Positions 21,670 through 32,778 of a stretch of DNA of 64,000 nucleotides are shown here, in pieces. Location of the stretch: contig OENT01000932.1 of the NCBI GenBank assembly GCA_900239685.1, forward strand, positions 1-64,000, read 5' to 3'. The notes beneath the pieces were generated by a model. The model ran no database searches. It saw only the letters and a program-made list of their open reading frames with translations, and was not told where the DNA came from. Both the position numbers and the translations under genes were made by a program. Source of the stretch: Rotaria macrura (Eukaryota > Rotifera > Eurotatoria > Philodinida > Philodinidae). How positions within the stretch are numbered: the stretch's first letter is position 1; each line of letters starts with the position of its first letter.

Positions 21670-24600
21670 TCAGGCAGACATTGCACATGTCTGCAGTTTG
21701 GCATTAAAATTCTGTTGAATAAGATAATAACGACTGCCAATATTAATATTGTAGTAAGCCCCATTTCGAAGCTGCTGACGAGTTCCATACGTGTAGGCAC
21801 TAATAATAAAAACTTGATTAGATTGCATATATGCATACATATATCCTAGATATAATCTAGGCTGTGAATATTGCAGTATGTGACAAGTGTTACGAAGAAA
21901 GCACACTTTTTGTCATAGAAATATCAAACTTGTCTAGAAATAAGATAGATCTTTCTTCAATTATCATGCAGTAAAAACAGCAGCTTAATGAAACATTCTC
22001 TCAATCGTTCTTCCTTCGCTTTTCCAGTATAGATTATCCGGTTCATTTTTATGAAGGACTAAAGAACTCTCAAAGGATACATAGAGCAGAACTCATCAGA
22101 TCGATAGTCATCAATCAGGGCAAATTCCAAAGTGTGAAACTCGCTAATCTTTCAGAAACTATACGTCAATGAGCATAGTTGAAATATCTAAATTCGAAGA
22201 AAACTGGGTGAAATCACCTACGAACAGAAATCTCTGACTATTTTGGATGATGTCTCACGGTAAATTTTGTTTTCGTTTCAACAATAGTCTCGCTATTTAT
22301 TTTTTTACATGAATGTCTGACTAACCGCTGGGTAAATTCTTGCTTTTCCAGCAGATAGTTGAATACTTTCTCACTATAGCAGCAGAATAGATAGCCCTTG
22401 GCATATGTAGAAAACAATCGGAATCATCAACCGTTGTGGTTTGCCTATTTAAGAAACAATAGTCATATCATGGTGGACAGCTATGCAGGAAAAACCATAT
22501 GGTATAATATTTTCAGAATGTTTCCACAACACATCTATGCATAGATGTGACGTTCTATGTGGAGAACGTCCAGTTTCCATCCAGTGGTGTAATGCTCCCG
22601 CTTGAGTGCATTGTATAAATGATGTTTAACCTTCCCTCTTTATTTCTTCTCAATAATGAATCATCCTTACTTCATTGTCTTCACTTGTTCTTACTTTTTA
22701 TCCTTATTTCTGTTCATACTTTCTTTCATTATCTTATTGTTCTTATTTCACTGTCCTTCCCTTGACCTCGTATTCTTTCTTTTCATACTCTATTCTTCTT
22801 TTTTATGGGTGCGTATATAAGCACATGGTTTTTTATGTAAACGAGACGATTATATGATATGAAGGAATAGAATAAAGTGTAATTCCATCATCACTAACAT
22901 CCCTTCTATCAGAAATCGTTACAATAGATATATCTCTTTCTGATTGTTTTAAGTACACCTAGAGAGCATATGGGACTTGAAAATCGCATATGAAGATGGG
23001 CTGGTGGTCACTTGAAATATATACCAAAACTTAATATCACTAAAGATTAAAAGTCGTAGTTTTGAAATCGATTGCTAGTCCGTTTCTATCAAACGTACCG
23101 TCTTTCGGACAAAATACGTGTGATAGAGCGATGCTCATTCACTTGCCAAATCTTGAATCACTGCTGATGATCGAATTGTTAGAGAATCTGCCACGCAAAC
23201 GATAGATGTGAATTTAAACGTGTGGGTCAAGTAAAATGATTATGCAATCAAACTCTAATCCACGCTTGATGAAAAAATGTATACAATAATATACACTACG
23301 AAAACGATTGATTAACTTAAAAAGGACTTAATTAAATTTTCATAAAGCGTCTTAGAGTTTATTCTACCTTTATGAACGCCCTTGGGACTTATGTCCATTA
23401 GATAAATCGTGTCAGACTATTTAAAGCAGGTATAAACTTTGAAAAGGTCTATGAAAATAGGCTAGAAGCTAGAGGAAATGAATTGACCGTCTTTTTCGGG
23501 GCGCTTATCATTTTCGATTTTTCTTTACAGTGTACCACGGAGAAAACATTCGCTACTGATTATCGTGGATTTCAAATAAGAAATTTGTTCTCTTGACAGG
23601 ATCTTCATTGTGCATGACTAGTTTTCAGTAAAACAAGCATATAGAAAGTCTTCGCAAGAAAAATTTCCTGTACTAAAATTTTCTGAAGTAAACATGATGT
23701 GAAAAATCTGATAGTGCAATCTTTGAGAGGCAGGAATGTCAAATACTATGTGACTGCTGCTGTTACTCGCAAGAAAATTTGTATTTCAGCATATTGTGGG
23801 CTTCGTTTTTTTGTATCTCTTTATCTTATGCTTTAGAACCACACCAAGAATGCACTTCATTTATTGTAATGAGAAGTCGTTGGTGTGCGGCATTCGTTCG
23901 TACGTATATCAAGATATTTCACTAGAACCTGTAGAAGATATGGCGTTTCTCTCTCGAGAATTATGTAGGAAGGGGAAGGTGACTTCAAAGTTCCACTCCT
24001 ATAAACACTAAAAATCCTTTTAGATCTTGTGTCACAAAATTAATTTTGCCATTGAATGGGAAGAATATTAGCTCTGTACGTACCACTTGTCTCCATTTTC
24101 ATTACCCGAAGAATCGTACCATGCATTTCCCAATGGATCAGATATAGCTTCCATTAGTTCATGTGTGATAGTACTTAACATAGCATCAACACCGGTATCA
24201 CCATTGGATGACACATTGAGATTGTAGATAGCGCAAGTGGACAAACAGCTATTTGGATTTCCTATAAATCCGTAGATGTATGGTACTGAATTAGGTTGGA
24301 ATGTTGAATGGTATCCACAATAGTCCACACAGAACTTTTCACCTATCAGACTGGTGCCTTCGCTCACATCAGAAGAACTAAGCAACAAGTAGATCCCTTT
24401 TGCATCGTTTGGTAGTTGCCCACCTTTAATACGTGCGTAAATTAAATATGGAATAACTGTACCACATAGTGTAGTTCCAACACTGTAACCCTCGTCCCAA
24501 GTGCTACTAAGAGTCATTGGGCCGGCTACATATATCTTAGATGTTTTGGTTGTATTTTGGTAGTAATAAGTCTTTTCGATGTTGAAGTATGATGTACTGC

Positions 24601-24841
24601 CGATTGTCGATATGAATGTTTGAATGATACTTTTCTGAGTAGCATTCCAAGTACCATAATACTGTGCAGAAATTATTGAACTAAAAAGCCAGCGAACGAA
24701 TGAAATGAAGGTACTCACCAAAATATAGACTTTAGTTGCTCCCGTCATTACAGCAGCACCAGTGCGATACAGGATGGGTAAAGTAGATGCCGCATTTGCC
24801 GCAGTATTTACCTTCTTGTTCGAGGCTACATGGATATTCAT
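21670..24841 (-). CDS. EXORDIUM / phosphate-induced protein 1 family protein, three exons
   Basis: On the minus strand I model exons 24841-24719, 24661-24084 and 21799-21670, giving 276 residues. The first intron (24662-24718, 57 nt, GTGAGT..CACAG) has no stop and reads through in frame, so it is easy to miss; removing it restores KVYILYYGTW. Family landmarks follow: YYGTWNATQKSIIQTF, the SSSDVSEGTS and CVDYCGYHS cysteine block, GFIGNPNSC, then THELMEAISDP with an HE..E signature and NAWYDSSGNENGDK. The second intron (21800-24083, 2284 nt) joins GACAAGTG to TGCCTACACG in exact phase. This gives DKCAYTYGTRQQ and the typical tail NGAYYNINIGSRYYLIQQNF. An acceptor just before 24885 suggests another 5' exon, probably with the signal peptide, which I could not find. 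In plants the family acts in the cell wall and growth responses; its role here is unknown. Animals generally lack it, so transfer is likely. Confidence 0.8.
22520..22920. repeat. Dispersed repeat inside the large intron (copy 1)
   Basis: The segment atatgatatgaaggaataga at 22852-22871 and the following roughly 50 bp (…agtgtaatt.catc…aacatccctt) recur in the same orientation at 57187-57258. Upstream of both copies lies a pyrimidine-rich tract (ctt/ttc) of 150-250 bp. Its ends and family are unknown. Its place within intron 2 of the EXORDIUM-family gene could explain the unusual intron length. Confidence 0.5.
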
Positions 24842-24885
24842 TTTCCCAAGTTCGAGTTTACCGTTCTCATTTAACTGTGAAACTA

Positions 24886-27355
24886 TATGAATAAAAGGTA
24901 CAGAAAAAATTGAATCGAGCTGATTCTAAACCCAGTATTTCATAAAAGTAGTCGTATCTGGGTTAACGTTAGCTGATTCCCGAAAGTGAATCTAAAGCGT
25001 GTCAAAAACTCGAATCACTTCTTTCAAAGATATGCCAAGCTAACAATAGCGTGATTAATTTTCTAAAAACGAGCTAATGTTGATAAATGCACAAGAAAAA
25101 CCGTTGAATGCGGTAGAATCTTGTTTATTCCGCTTTTAGTTCCTTGAGAGATTATAAGACGATATTTGGTCGAGGTTTTTACATCAACAGCAGGGGTTCA
25201 GAAGTGAACACTTCCAACTTAAATCTACCAATAAAGTTCGAAAAGATTCAAATTTCAAATTTATTTTACGTTGTTTTAAATGAAAATATACACGTATCCC
25301 TGTCGAGTGAATAATGAAAAAATGGCCATTAAAATGCATCAATGTACGGATTTCGGCCATTCTGAACATTATAATGCACTTTTTAACTTAAATAATGGGA
25401 CAATGTACATTAAAATGCGTTAGCACGATTAAGGAACAATTTTACCATTTCGTGTACGCTAAATTTGTTTTCTCATTGATAAGTTAATTAAGAAACTCTT
25501 CTGGGCTTATTAAAATTAAATATTCGAGTTTCATGGATATTCTTGATGTTTATTTCTGCAGTAATTTAGTTAACAACATTGTCTCAAGTTAGGATAATCG
25601 AAAAGAATAAAACGGTTTGACCGTGATAATTTTTCAATGTTATCTGTCGAAACATGAGGTTTTCTCAAGGATTTTGTATTTTTTGAGATAGTTTACTGAT
25701 ACTGATAGAATCTTCTACGAGATTCATTTTCAAATGTGGTCACATTTAAACTTTTTCCTTGAAGGAGACGTGCTTCGACAGTCAAAGAATTTTCATTTTG
25801 CTCAAAGAAATATAGATTTCATTATGATCGCAAAAGTGAATGATAGAAAAAATAATTCCGATGGAATAAGAATTTCTCTAACTTCTATAGAATACAAACA
25901 GCATCAGATTGCTGAAATATTGTATAACCATGTGCAGTGGCAGATGTAAATTGATACGACAACGAAACCTATCAGATATTTATGTTCCAACCACCCGATA
26001 GATCCAGCGGTGGGTTCTGATTGAAATCAGATGATTTTCAGTAGCTGCAACCGCAGTTAAAATGAAAGTAGTTGAATTCCAACATAGTTTCTTTAGAATA
26101 TGAAGTATTATAACGTTGAAATCTGAAATAATTTATGTTTTTGAAAATCCTTTCGCTATTCGAACAGCATCAGTATTAGGCTCAGATACTGTATGATTTC
26201 CGATCGATGAAATTAGATACATCTCATGGATAGGTAGATCTACAGGTTTCGTTTACAGGTAACCAGTGACAGCACCAAAGTTTTCAATGAACAGTGACAA
26301 TGCTGAACTGATATCGTTGATACAGTGACTAAATGAATACGGAAGCCTATTGTAGTAGCAATTCTTACAGCAGTACGCCTTTTCCACGATCGCTGACTAC
26401 ACAAAGATCAACATTTGCTGTTGAAGAATTTTCNCATTGGTATTGACAGTGAAATGGAAGAGAATCAGATAGTTTGTAACGTACGCGCAAAATTCTAAAC
26501 TGAATTCCTGTAATCTTTAGACGCATAGTCCAACAGAAGCAAACTTTACTATTTTTCTTTTAAACTAGCCATCATCACTCAAACATCACAATTCGGTACA
26601 TCACCGTTATTCTCAACTATCTTTTACCGATGTATCCCAATTCAGCATAATCCCCTATAACCAACACAGCGGAAAGAAATCATTATTTCCCACTTCAAAT
26701 CCCTCAAAGTTATGCTTATATTCAAATAATTTTAACAAGTATAAAGAAAAGAAAACTGCAGTGATATTCGAATTGATTCCTCAATATGAATGACAATAGG
26801 TGTACTAAAACTCAGCGCGTCGGTGCTCATTTAGTTTTCGTTTAATTGAAATAGAAGTTGAATTAAAAATAATGTTTATTCAAAACTTAATATTGATGAT
26901 AACAATTTATTTATAAAATAATAAAAATATGCTATAATTCATGCAATAAATATTAACTGATAATAATTTATATTTAAATTGAATAAAAATATTTTTTGAA
27001 TAATTTACATTTAAAAACTATAATTATTTTAAGATAAATTTATTTGAATTATGAATTATCCTTAAATTAGCCCATTTTAAACCAATCACCAAAAACATTT
27101 ATATATTGTTTTAAATAAAGTGGAAAATACCATCCCAAATTTTTACTGACAGCAATTCTACTGCTTAAAGCGCACAATTTTGATTAACACAAATAGAAAA
27201 TTCAAATGTATCAGATACGCGTAAGTTTAGTTCAATCGTTTTTTCACTGCTTCGTTATTAAAAGATCATCTGGTCGAATCTACTCTGCAGCAACAACAGT
27301 AAAAGCTTTAAAATGCCGTCAATGGTACTGAGGAAACGAAATGATAAATAGTGGT
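24886..27355. other. Intergenic stretch, AT-rich block near its end
   Basis: No gene is seen. Positions 26860-27060 are almost pure A/T. Position 26434 is an undetermined base. Around 25335-25420 the words cattaaaatgc and caatgtac are repeated, hinting at an old element without recognisable ends. Confidence 0.45.
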
Positions 27356-27357
27356 TA

Positions 27358-27567
27358 AAATGCCTCCAAATATACATAATTATAATGATGTAAAACGGTC
27401 ACAGAAAATGCCGGAAAATTCATTTTTGCGATGCATTAAAATGATTTTTTTTGACCAGATGAAAATAGCATATGAAACAGCGAAATAATGTCTATAATAC
27501 AAACCATTTTTCGGTATTTTTTGTGACCGTTTTACATCATTATAGTTATGTATTTTTCGAGGCATTT
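27358..27567. mobile_element. TA-flanked MITE, 210 bp, inverted repeats of about 60 bp
   Basis: Long, highly similar inverted termini: both begin AAATGCCTC and contain atacataa.tataatgatg followed by taaaacggtcaca. TA flanks both sides (27356-27357, 27568-27569). The central spacer is about 90 bp and encodes nothing. It fits a Tc1/mariner-type MITE and looks fairly recent because the arms are about 90% alike by eye. Confidence 0.8.
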
Positions 27568-27596
27568 TATCATGTTCTTCCGTGCCTGGGATTCTA

Positions 27597-27861
27597 CACT
27601 CTCAAAAAAAAATAAGTTTTTTACGGAACTCGAAAATGATCTTCCCGTGGGCACACAGGAAGAAACTTTTTGGGTTCAGTATAGAAATTAAACAGGTGTG
27701 GCTTGTATAATGCAAAAACATTCTGGTTTCCAAAAGCTTGAAATGGTTATGCAGCTTTAATACGAAACCTTTCAAAGTTCTATACTGAACCCAAAAATTT
27801 TCCTCCGGTGTGCCCACGGAAGAACCCTTTTGAGTTCTGTAAAAAACCTAGTTTTTAGAGT
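27597..27861. mobile_element. TA-flanked MITE, 265 bp, inverted repeats of about 95 bp
   Basis: Inverted termini begin CACTCTCAAAAA (left) and CACTCTAAAAAC (right, reverse-complemented). They share tttttacggaactc / tttttacagaactc, gtgggcacac and ttgggttcagtatagaa. TA is present at 27595-27596 and 27862-27863. It lies 30 bp from the preceding MITE, so two independent TA insertions occurred side by side. The minus-strand frame at 27602-27817 is an artefact of the arms. Confidence 0.8.
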
Positions 27862-28816
27862 GTAGATTTCAATAGAATTAGCATGTATCTGTAAGTACTT
27901 CCCATAGGTTTTTAACATATTAAATGCATATTAGCAATATCTTAATGTAAGAAGAGTATTTTTCGTTCCGTTTCGGTCAATTCAAGTTACAGCTTGAATT
28001 GTTTTAGATTCGCAAAAACTGTATTGACCATAACATACAAAGCGAGATGCAACATCTATCAGAAAACATAAGAGAACTACAACGATGTAGACCAATATAA
28101 TGTGGTTCGATTGTACTTGAAATGAGGAATGCTTGAATTTCCCGGAATAGATTAGTGTAGAAACATTAATAATCTCATGTAAATTCCGAATTGAAACATA
28201 TTAGTTCATCAGTAAAACTTATTATAAAACATGTTCTAGATGAAGCTATTTGGAATATGGATAACCCTTTGTCTTTATTTCCCTTTATAATAAAGGATAA
28301 AGGTAAATGATTCATTTATCTTTAGAAAATAAATTATAATTTTGCTTTCAATTATTTATCTTTATTTTCTAAAGTAACACTTAATGACTACCCCTAATTT
28401 GGAATTGCAATCTCAAAAATTTTCTCAGTCATTTCAGTACAGTCTGAGAAAAGGTTATCTCTTCTGGACAATTAGATTCTCTCAGGGATTCGGTTAAAGA
28501 TTTTCTATTCATTTTATAGTAAGAATTGTTATTTTAATCTTACTAAAGAATACTAATTACACTGAAGATTTTTTAATCATTTCCATCGAATCCTTGCCGA
28601 TTTTCTTACCTTCCCTCTTACTAATGGCATTTTCCCATTTCTTCGATTGTAAACAATCAGATGGTGTTATGAAAATTGTAAATAAAACAATCATTAGCAG
28701 GCATGACCCCGACAAATGTGGATTCGACGTTTTATTGAGATTGCTTTGAAGATATGATCTTGAAGACGAATTCTAGTAAGTACATTACTTGTGTAAAAGT
28801 TAAAGAACTATCTTAC

Positions 28817-28922
28817 CGTTTCCGAAGCTCTTCTGCAATGCTTTTTGCTTGTTCGACATCATCACCCAGATCTTTTTTTCTTCTAAGCATCATATTCATT
28901 GTTCCGTCTACAATCATTTTAC
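28817..28922 (-). CDS. Orphan coiled-coil exon candidate
   Basis: On the minus strand a short frame encodes LRRKKDLGDDVEQAKSIAEE followed by LRKR. It is rich in charged residues with heptad-like spacing and ends exactly at a strong donor (AAACG|GTAAGA, intron side 28816). A plausible acceptor (GATTGTAG) lies at 28908. A following acceptor (cttactag) would continue the frame for a few codons. I do not recognise the family and found no other exon to join, so this may be a relic. Confidence 0.3.
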
Positions 28923-29159
28923 ATAATACGAAGACTATTCGTATTTACTACGTTCGTATTTGCTTCATACTTACTCCTAAAATTATTGTCTTTAGCTCAA
29001 AATAAAGTAAGAGCCAAATTCTAACTCTTTTAGAAGATATTCACAGCTATTTACACACTTTCTACTATTGCCCTCTTCTCATCACTGGTTTTGTGGAATT
29101 CACATATATTTTCGAAGAAAATTGTGAGTGAAAGTTTTAAGGTGAAGTTTTTGCGGCTC

Positions 29160-29240
29160 CCCACCCCGTCCCCTCCCATTCCAGACAAGGTCACTGAGTC
29201 CACTCGCCCCCCACGGGGTCCCAGGCAACCCCCCCCCCCA
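29160..29240. other. C-rich island (G-quadruplex-capable on the minus strand)
   Basis: In an otherwise AT-rich region this 80-bp tract has at least five runs of three or more C, among them ccccaccccgtcccctccc, a run of six C in cgccccccacgg and a final run of eleven C. The minus strand therefore carries successive G-runs. It starts right after the donor site at 29248 of the unidentified minus-strand frame, i.e. in a possible intron. Confidence 0.6.
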
Positions 29241-31001
29241 TTACATACCTCGGAAACCAGCGTATGAATCCATTACAGACATAGCAACAAGCATTTCTAT
29301 TATCGTGATATATCACAACATTATTTGCCGCTTCTTCCAATGTTTTGAAGAAAAATGTTAAGGAAAGAAAAATGAACAACGAAAAATGGAAATTAACGAG
29401 TGAATAGCAACAATAAAAATGAAAAATAGGGCGCCTATCAGTGAAAGACGATGTGAAACAATTCGTCATATTCCATTTTCTGTGTTTTCTATTAGCATAT
29501 GAAGCTGTAGATATGTGAGTTCCACATTTGAGCCCCAATGGGGCTGCACTAACTAGCTTTTCTATCGATTGTTTAAAATATTCGCACTTCATTGGTTTTC
29601 AATCGATCCTAATATTGATCATTTGGACGCGCTGAAATCAGCATCGTTTCTATAATAGTAAACTATTAGTGACACAACAGAACAAAAAACGAATCAACTT
29701 CAGTCTAATATCAAGCTAGACTGTATGATGACTCACAATCGCAAGGTACATTGTGCTATTACTCATAGATATAATTGTCATGCATTTCTCGTTAAATTTA
29801 AAAATATCACAAACTACTGTTCATTTCCATGGAACCCCTCTCAAAAAATACACAAGTGTTTTCGATTTCTATGAAAATTTCAGGGTTTGTAGACTGCATA
29901 GGCCTGCGACTTTCTTAAAGAGCAGTTTTTTTAATTGCTTCAATCTGCAGATACATATTGAACATGGTAAATTTTGTGACTGTTGTACTTATAAATCAGA
30001 AGAATCGGGATTATTTTGAAAAATGAATCTGAGGTTTCAACCTTGTAGGAAACAGCAGTCTTCAGTATTTCGGGACTTCACTGGAATCGTAGGGTCCTCA
30101 AAAATAGAACATTGCTGATTCCCATCTCCATGTATTGCGAGTTGATTGCTCAGTTATTTAATGAGTAGTACTTGTGAAACTCATCTAGTTGGCACTACTT
30201 AATTAAGATTAGTACTTTGCTCAGCTCTAATAATTGATGTGCCTCCAACATATAATACATGATACCGAAAATTTGCAATATTATATTCTCAAGGATTCCA
30301 GGACTCCGAGACTATGTGGGATTGCAGCCTGATGTTGCCACCTAGGTTTCAACTAAACAAAATATTATTTATATGTACGTATTACATATCATTCCGTTGC
30401 TTCTAACCTTGGCTACATTTTGGTTATGATACACTGTTTTTCTTATTACATTCTGCATACGATGTTTTAATTTTTATGACATACCTCTTAGTTCATAGGA
30501 AACGCTCGCACAATAGAAATGTAATTGAAATTTTGGAATCCTTCTGCATAGCCATATATACTCTTTTTAGAGAATTGTATGCTCTATAGCCCGCAACAGT
30601 CCGAATCTATCGTCTTTTTTAACAGTCAACATCTGAAACACAGACATATGATATGCCTGTCTGCTAATCTATACGAGGCAGTCAACGTAAGTTTTGACGA
30701 AATCCATTGGAAAAATATTATTCAATTCGTAAGTAAATGAAATTTCTCTGTGAAAACTATCTTAAAAAAGCATTTCTTCGAGAGTTCTCGTGATATTCAT
30801 GTTACCGGCATGCCCTCAAACTATGTTTTCCTTTCATTCCTTTTCCCCGAATATAATCTCTTTCTTTCTTCGGCTAAGTATCATCTTGTCGTTTTTCGCG
30901 TTCATCTTTTCATTGAAACCGTGAATGTGTGTGATCATATATATATATATACGCAAGTTCTTTCTCGATTATGTGGTCTGATATAGTATAGTACTTGTGC
31001 G

Positions 31002-31701
31002 CAGTGTTTCCAATAGAAATCTAAATCAAAATGTACATGTACGCTTTACTTATATCAGCAAAGTGTACGTTTACAATTTGTTTTTGGCACCAAAGCGTAC
31101 AAAGCGAACTGAAGCCAATTTTTTTAATCTAAAAAACAAAAGTATTGTTCGTTTTGCAGTGGTGAATTTAGACTAAAATTTAGAAAGCAATTAGCAGGGA
31201 CAACAGAACTGTGCAAGATATATAATGGTCACCTGCTTGAAAAATATTTGGCTAAGGCTCTCTCGGAGTTTTCAACCAACTGTATTTCTTAATTTTAATT
31301 AAAGCGCCGTCGCCGTCAGATTATGTTCTCTATGTGAATCATACCAATTAGTGTGCAAATGTGATTGAAATGAAGAACGATGTAGCTAAGCCTCTCATTC
31401 CGACCCCTCTGGGTCCACATGCAAATAAATGATAAGTAGACATACTGTTTCATAATCTGACACAATATTTTCAAAAATATGAGAAGAAAATGAGTTTGAA
31501 CAACGAAAATAATTCAAAGGCCATAGTCTAATATCTTATACAGTAGGTAAAGTTCTAGAATCAAAGTGTAAATAGTTTTTGCAAAGTGTACACAGCAAAT
31601 TTCTGTTTTTAGAGCAAAGTGTAAATCAGAGTGTAAATCAGTATTAGCAGATGTTCTGTACATTTTAGTACTGCTTGATACTCCTGCTATTGGAAACACT
31701 G
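31002..31701. mobile_element. hAT-type non-autonomous element, 700 bp
   Basis: Inverted termini both begin CAGTGTTTCCAATAG, the classic hAT-like end. Behind them lie subterminal repeats of a ttacac/gtgtaa word (gcaaagtgtacg on the left; gcaaagtgtac, gcaaagtgtaaatc and gagtgtaaatc on the right). The expected 8-bp duplication is eroded (cttgtgcg versus gctgtgtg). No transposase is encoded. Confidence 0.72.
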
Positions 31702-31722
31702 GCTGTGTGCATATGATTTCAT

Positions 31723-31960
31723 CAAAGGGGAAACAGCTGATTATTGATTAGATATGATTAGCAGTGATTATTGTTGATTAGGAGTGATTACCTAATCACT
31801 GCTAATCAACATTAATCACTGCTGATCACTCCTAATCACTGCTAATCAACACTAATCACTGCTGATCCCTCCTAATCACTCCTAATCAACACTAATCACT
31901 GCTGATCACTCCTAATCACTGCTAATCATATGTAATCAATAATCAGCTGTTTTCCCCTTG
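31723..31960. mobile_element. hAT-like foldback MITE made of GATTA-type tandem repeats
   Basis: The ends are CAAAGGGGAAACAGCTG on the left and CAAGGGGAAAACAGCTG (reverse-complemented) on the right. Both are followed by attattgatta.atatgatta then gcagtgatta. An 8-bp target pair, gatttcat (31715-31722) and gagttcat (31961-31968), differs at one base. The whole interior is a tandem array of about 12-bp units (ctaatcactg / ctaatcaaca / ctgatcactc) in opposite orientation in the two arms, so the DNA can fold into one long hairpin. Confidence 0.75.
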
Positions 31961-32778
31961 GAGTTCATACACCTCTTTTACAAAATAAAAGAAGTATCAA
32001 CCCAACATTGATAAACCTAATAATTCATATCTCAGCAAAGAAACATCCATTTGAGTTGAACTTTTTACCATACCCATTCGTCAACTGGCTGTAATCGCCA
32101 TGGAAAAGTTGCTTCCCATGAGTGAAGTATTGGGTAGTTGAATGATAGTGTTTGGTATGAAAAATTTGTCATTTTCGAGGTGTCGTGGGCACATATGTCA
32201 CATATAAGACTCATGCTATGTAGCTGACTTTTTAGCCATAGAAATGCTTTATTTAGAAGCTACTGTGATATCAAAATCAAATATTTCAGTAGTTCCCATG
32301 AATCAAAAGATTGTTTGTGAAAACTTGATATTGGCGAGAGCATTCAATGTTCGGAGTTACTTACATCGTGAATATAGAATATATAGAGGCCATATGTGTG
32401 TGAATATGCGCAAATGCCCATAAAGAAAAGAAAAACATCCCCATTCACAAGCATTATTCAACAAGTTACCACTTCACCACACTCGACTTTCTGAAATACA
32501 AAGCTTATTTGATCTATGGTAGCTAATATTTGAGTTTACTCTCCAAAAAAATCTGTTTTCCAGAAAACCTACGAAAAGCGTTGCGAGGGTTCGGAAACCA
32601 ATTGCTTACCCTTGCAACTTTTTTCGTTGGTTTTATGGGATACGGTACTTGTAGAGAGTAAGGTTAATGTCGAATGTGATTCAAAGCAGATAAAATCCGG
32701 TAGTATTCAATCTGTTATTTTGAAAGTAGCGTATCATATTATTTCGTATCGAAATCACTTAATAATTTCAAGTCTACT

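Larger units (their letters stand above)
27870..30993. other. Intergenic stretch with a C-rich island and two orphan exon-like pieces
   Basis: No complete gene. An AT-rich hairpin lies at 28317-28376 (ctttagaaaataaa pairs with tttattttctaaag). A candidate minus-strand exon is described separately at 28817-28922. Another minus open frame (29191-29592) contains ANNVVIYHDNRNACCYVCNG just before a good donor (GAG|GTATGT at 29248), so it may be a terminal piece of an unknown gene. A C-rich tract fills 29160-29240. A (TA)n run lies at 30939-30951. Confidence 0.4.

Noticed and set aside
30939-30951. (TA)n runs here and at 61876-61895
   Set aside because: Plain microsatellites of a kind expected in AT-rich DNA.
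31780-31930. CRISPR or telomere-like array of ctaatcactg units
   Set aside because: Units lie in both orientations inside hAT-type termini, so the array is the body of a foldback element.
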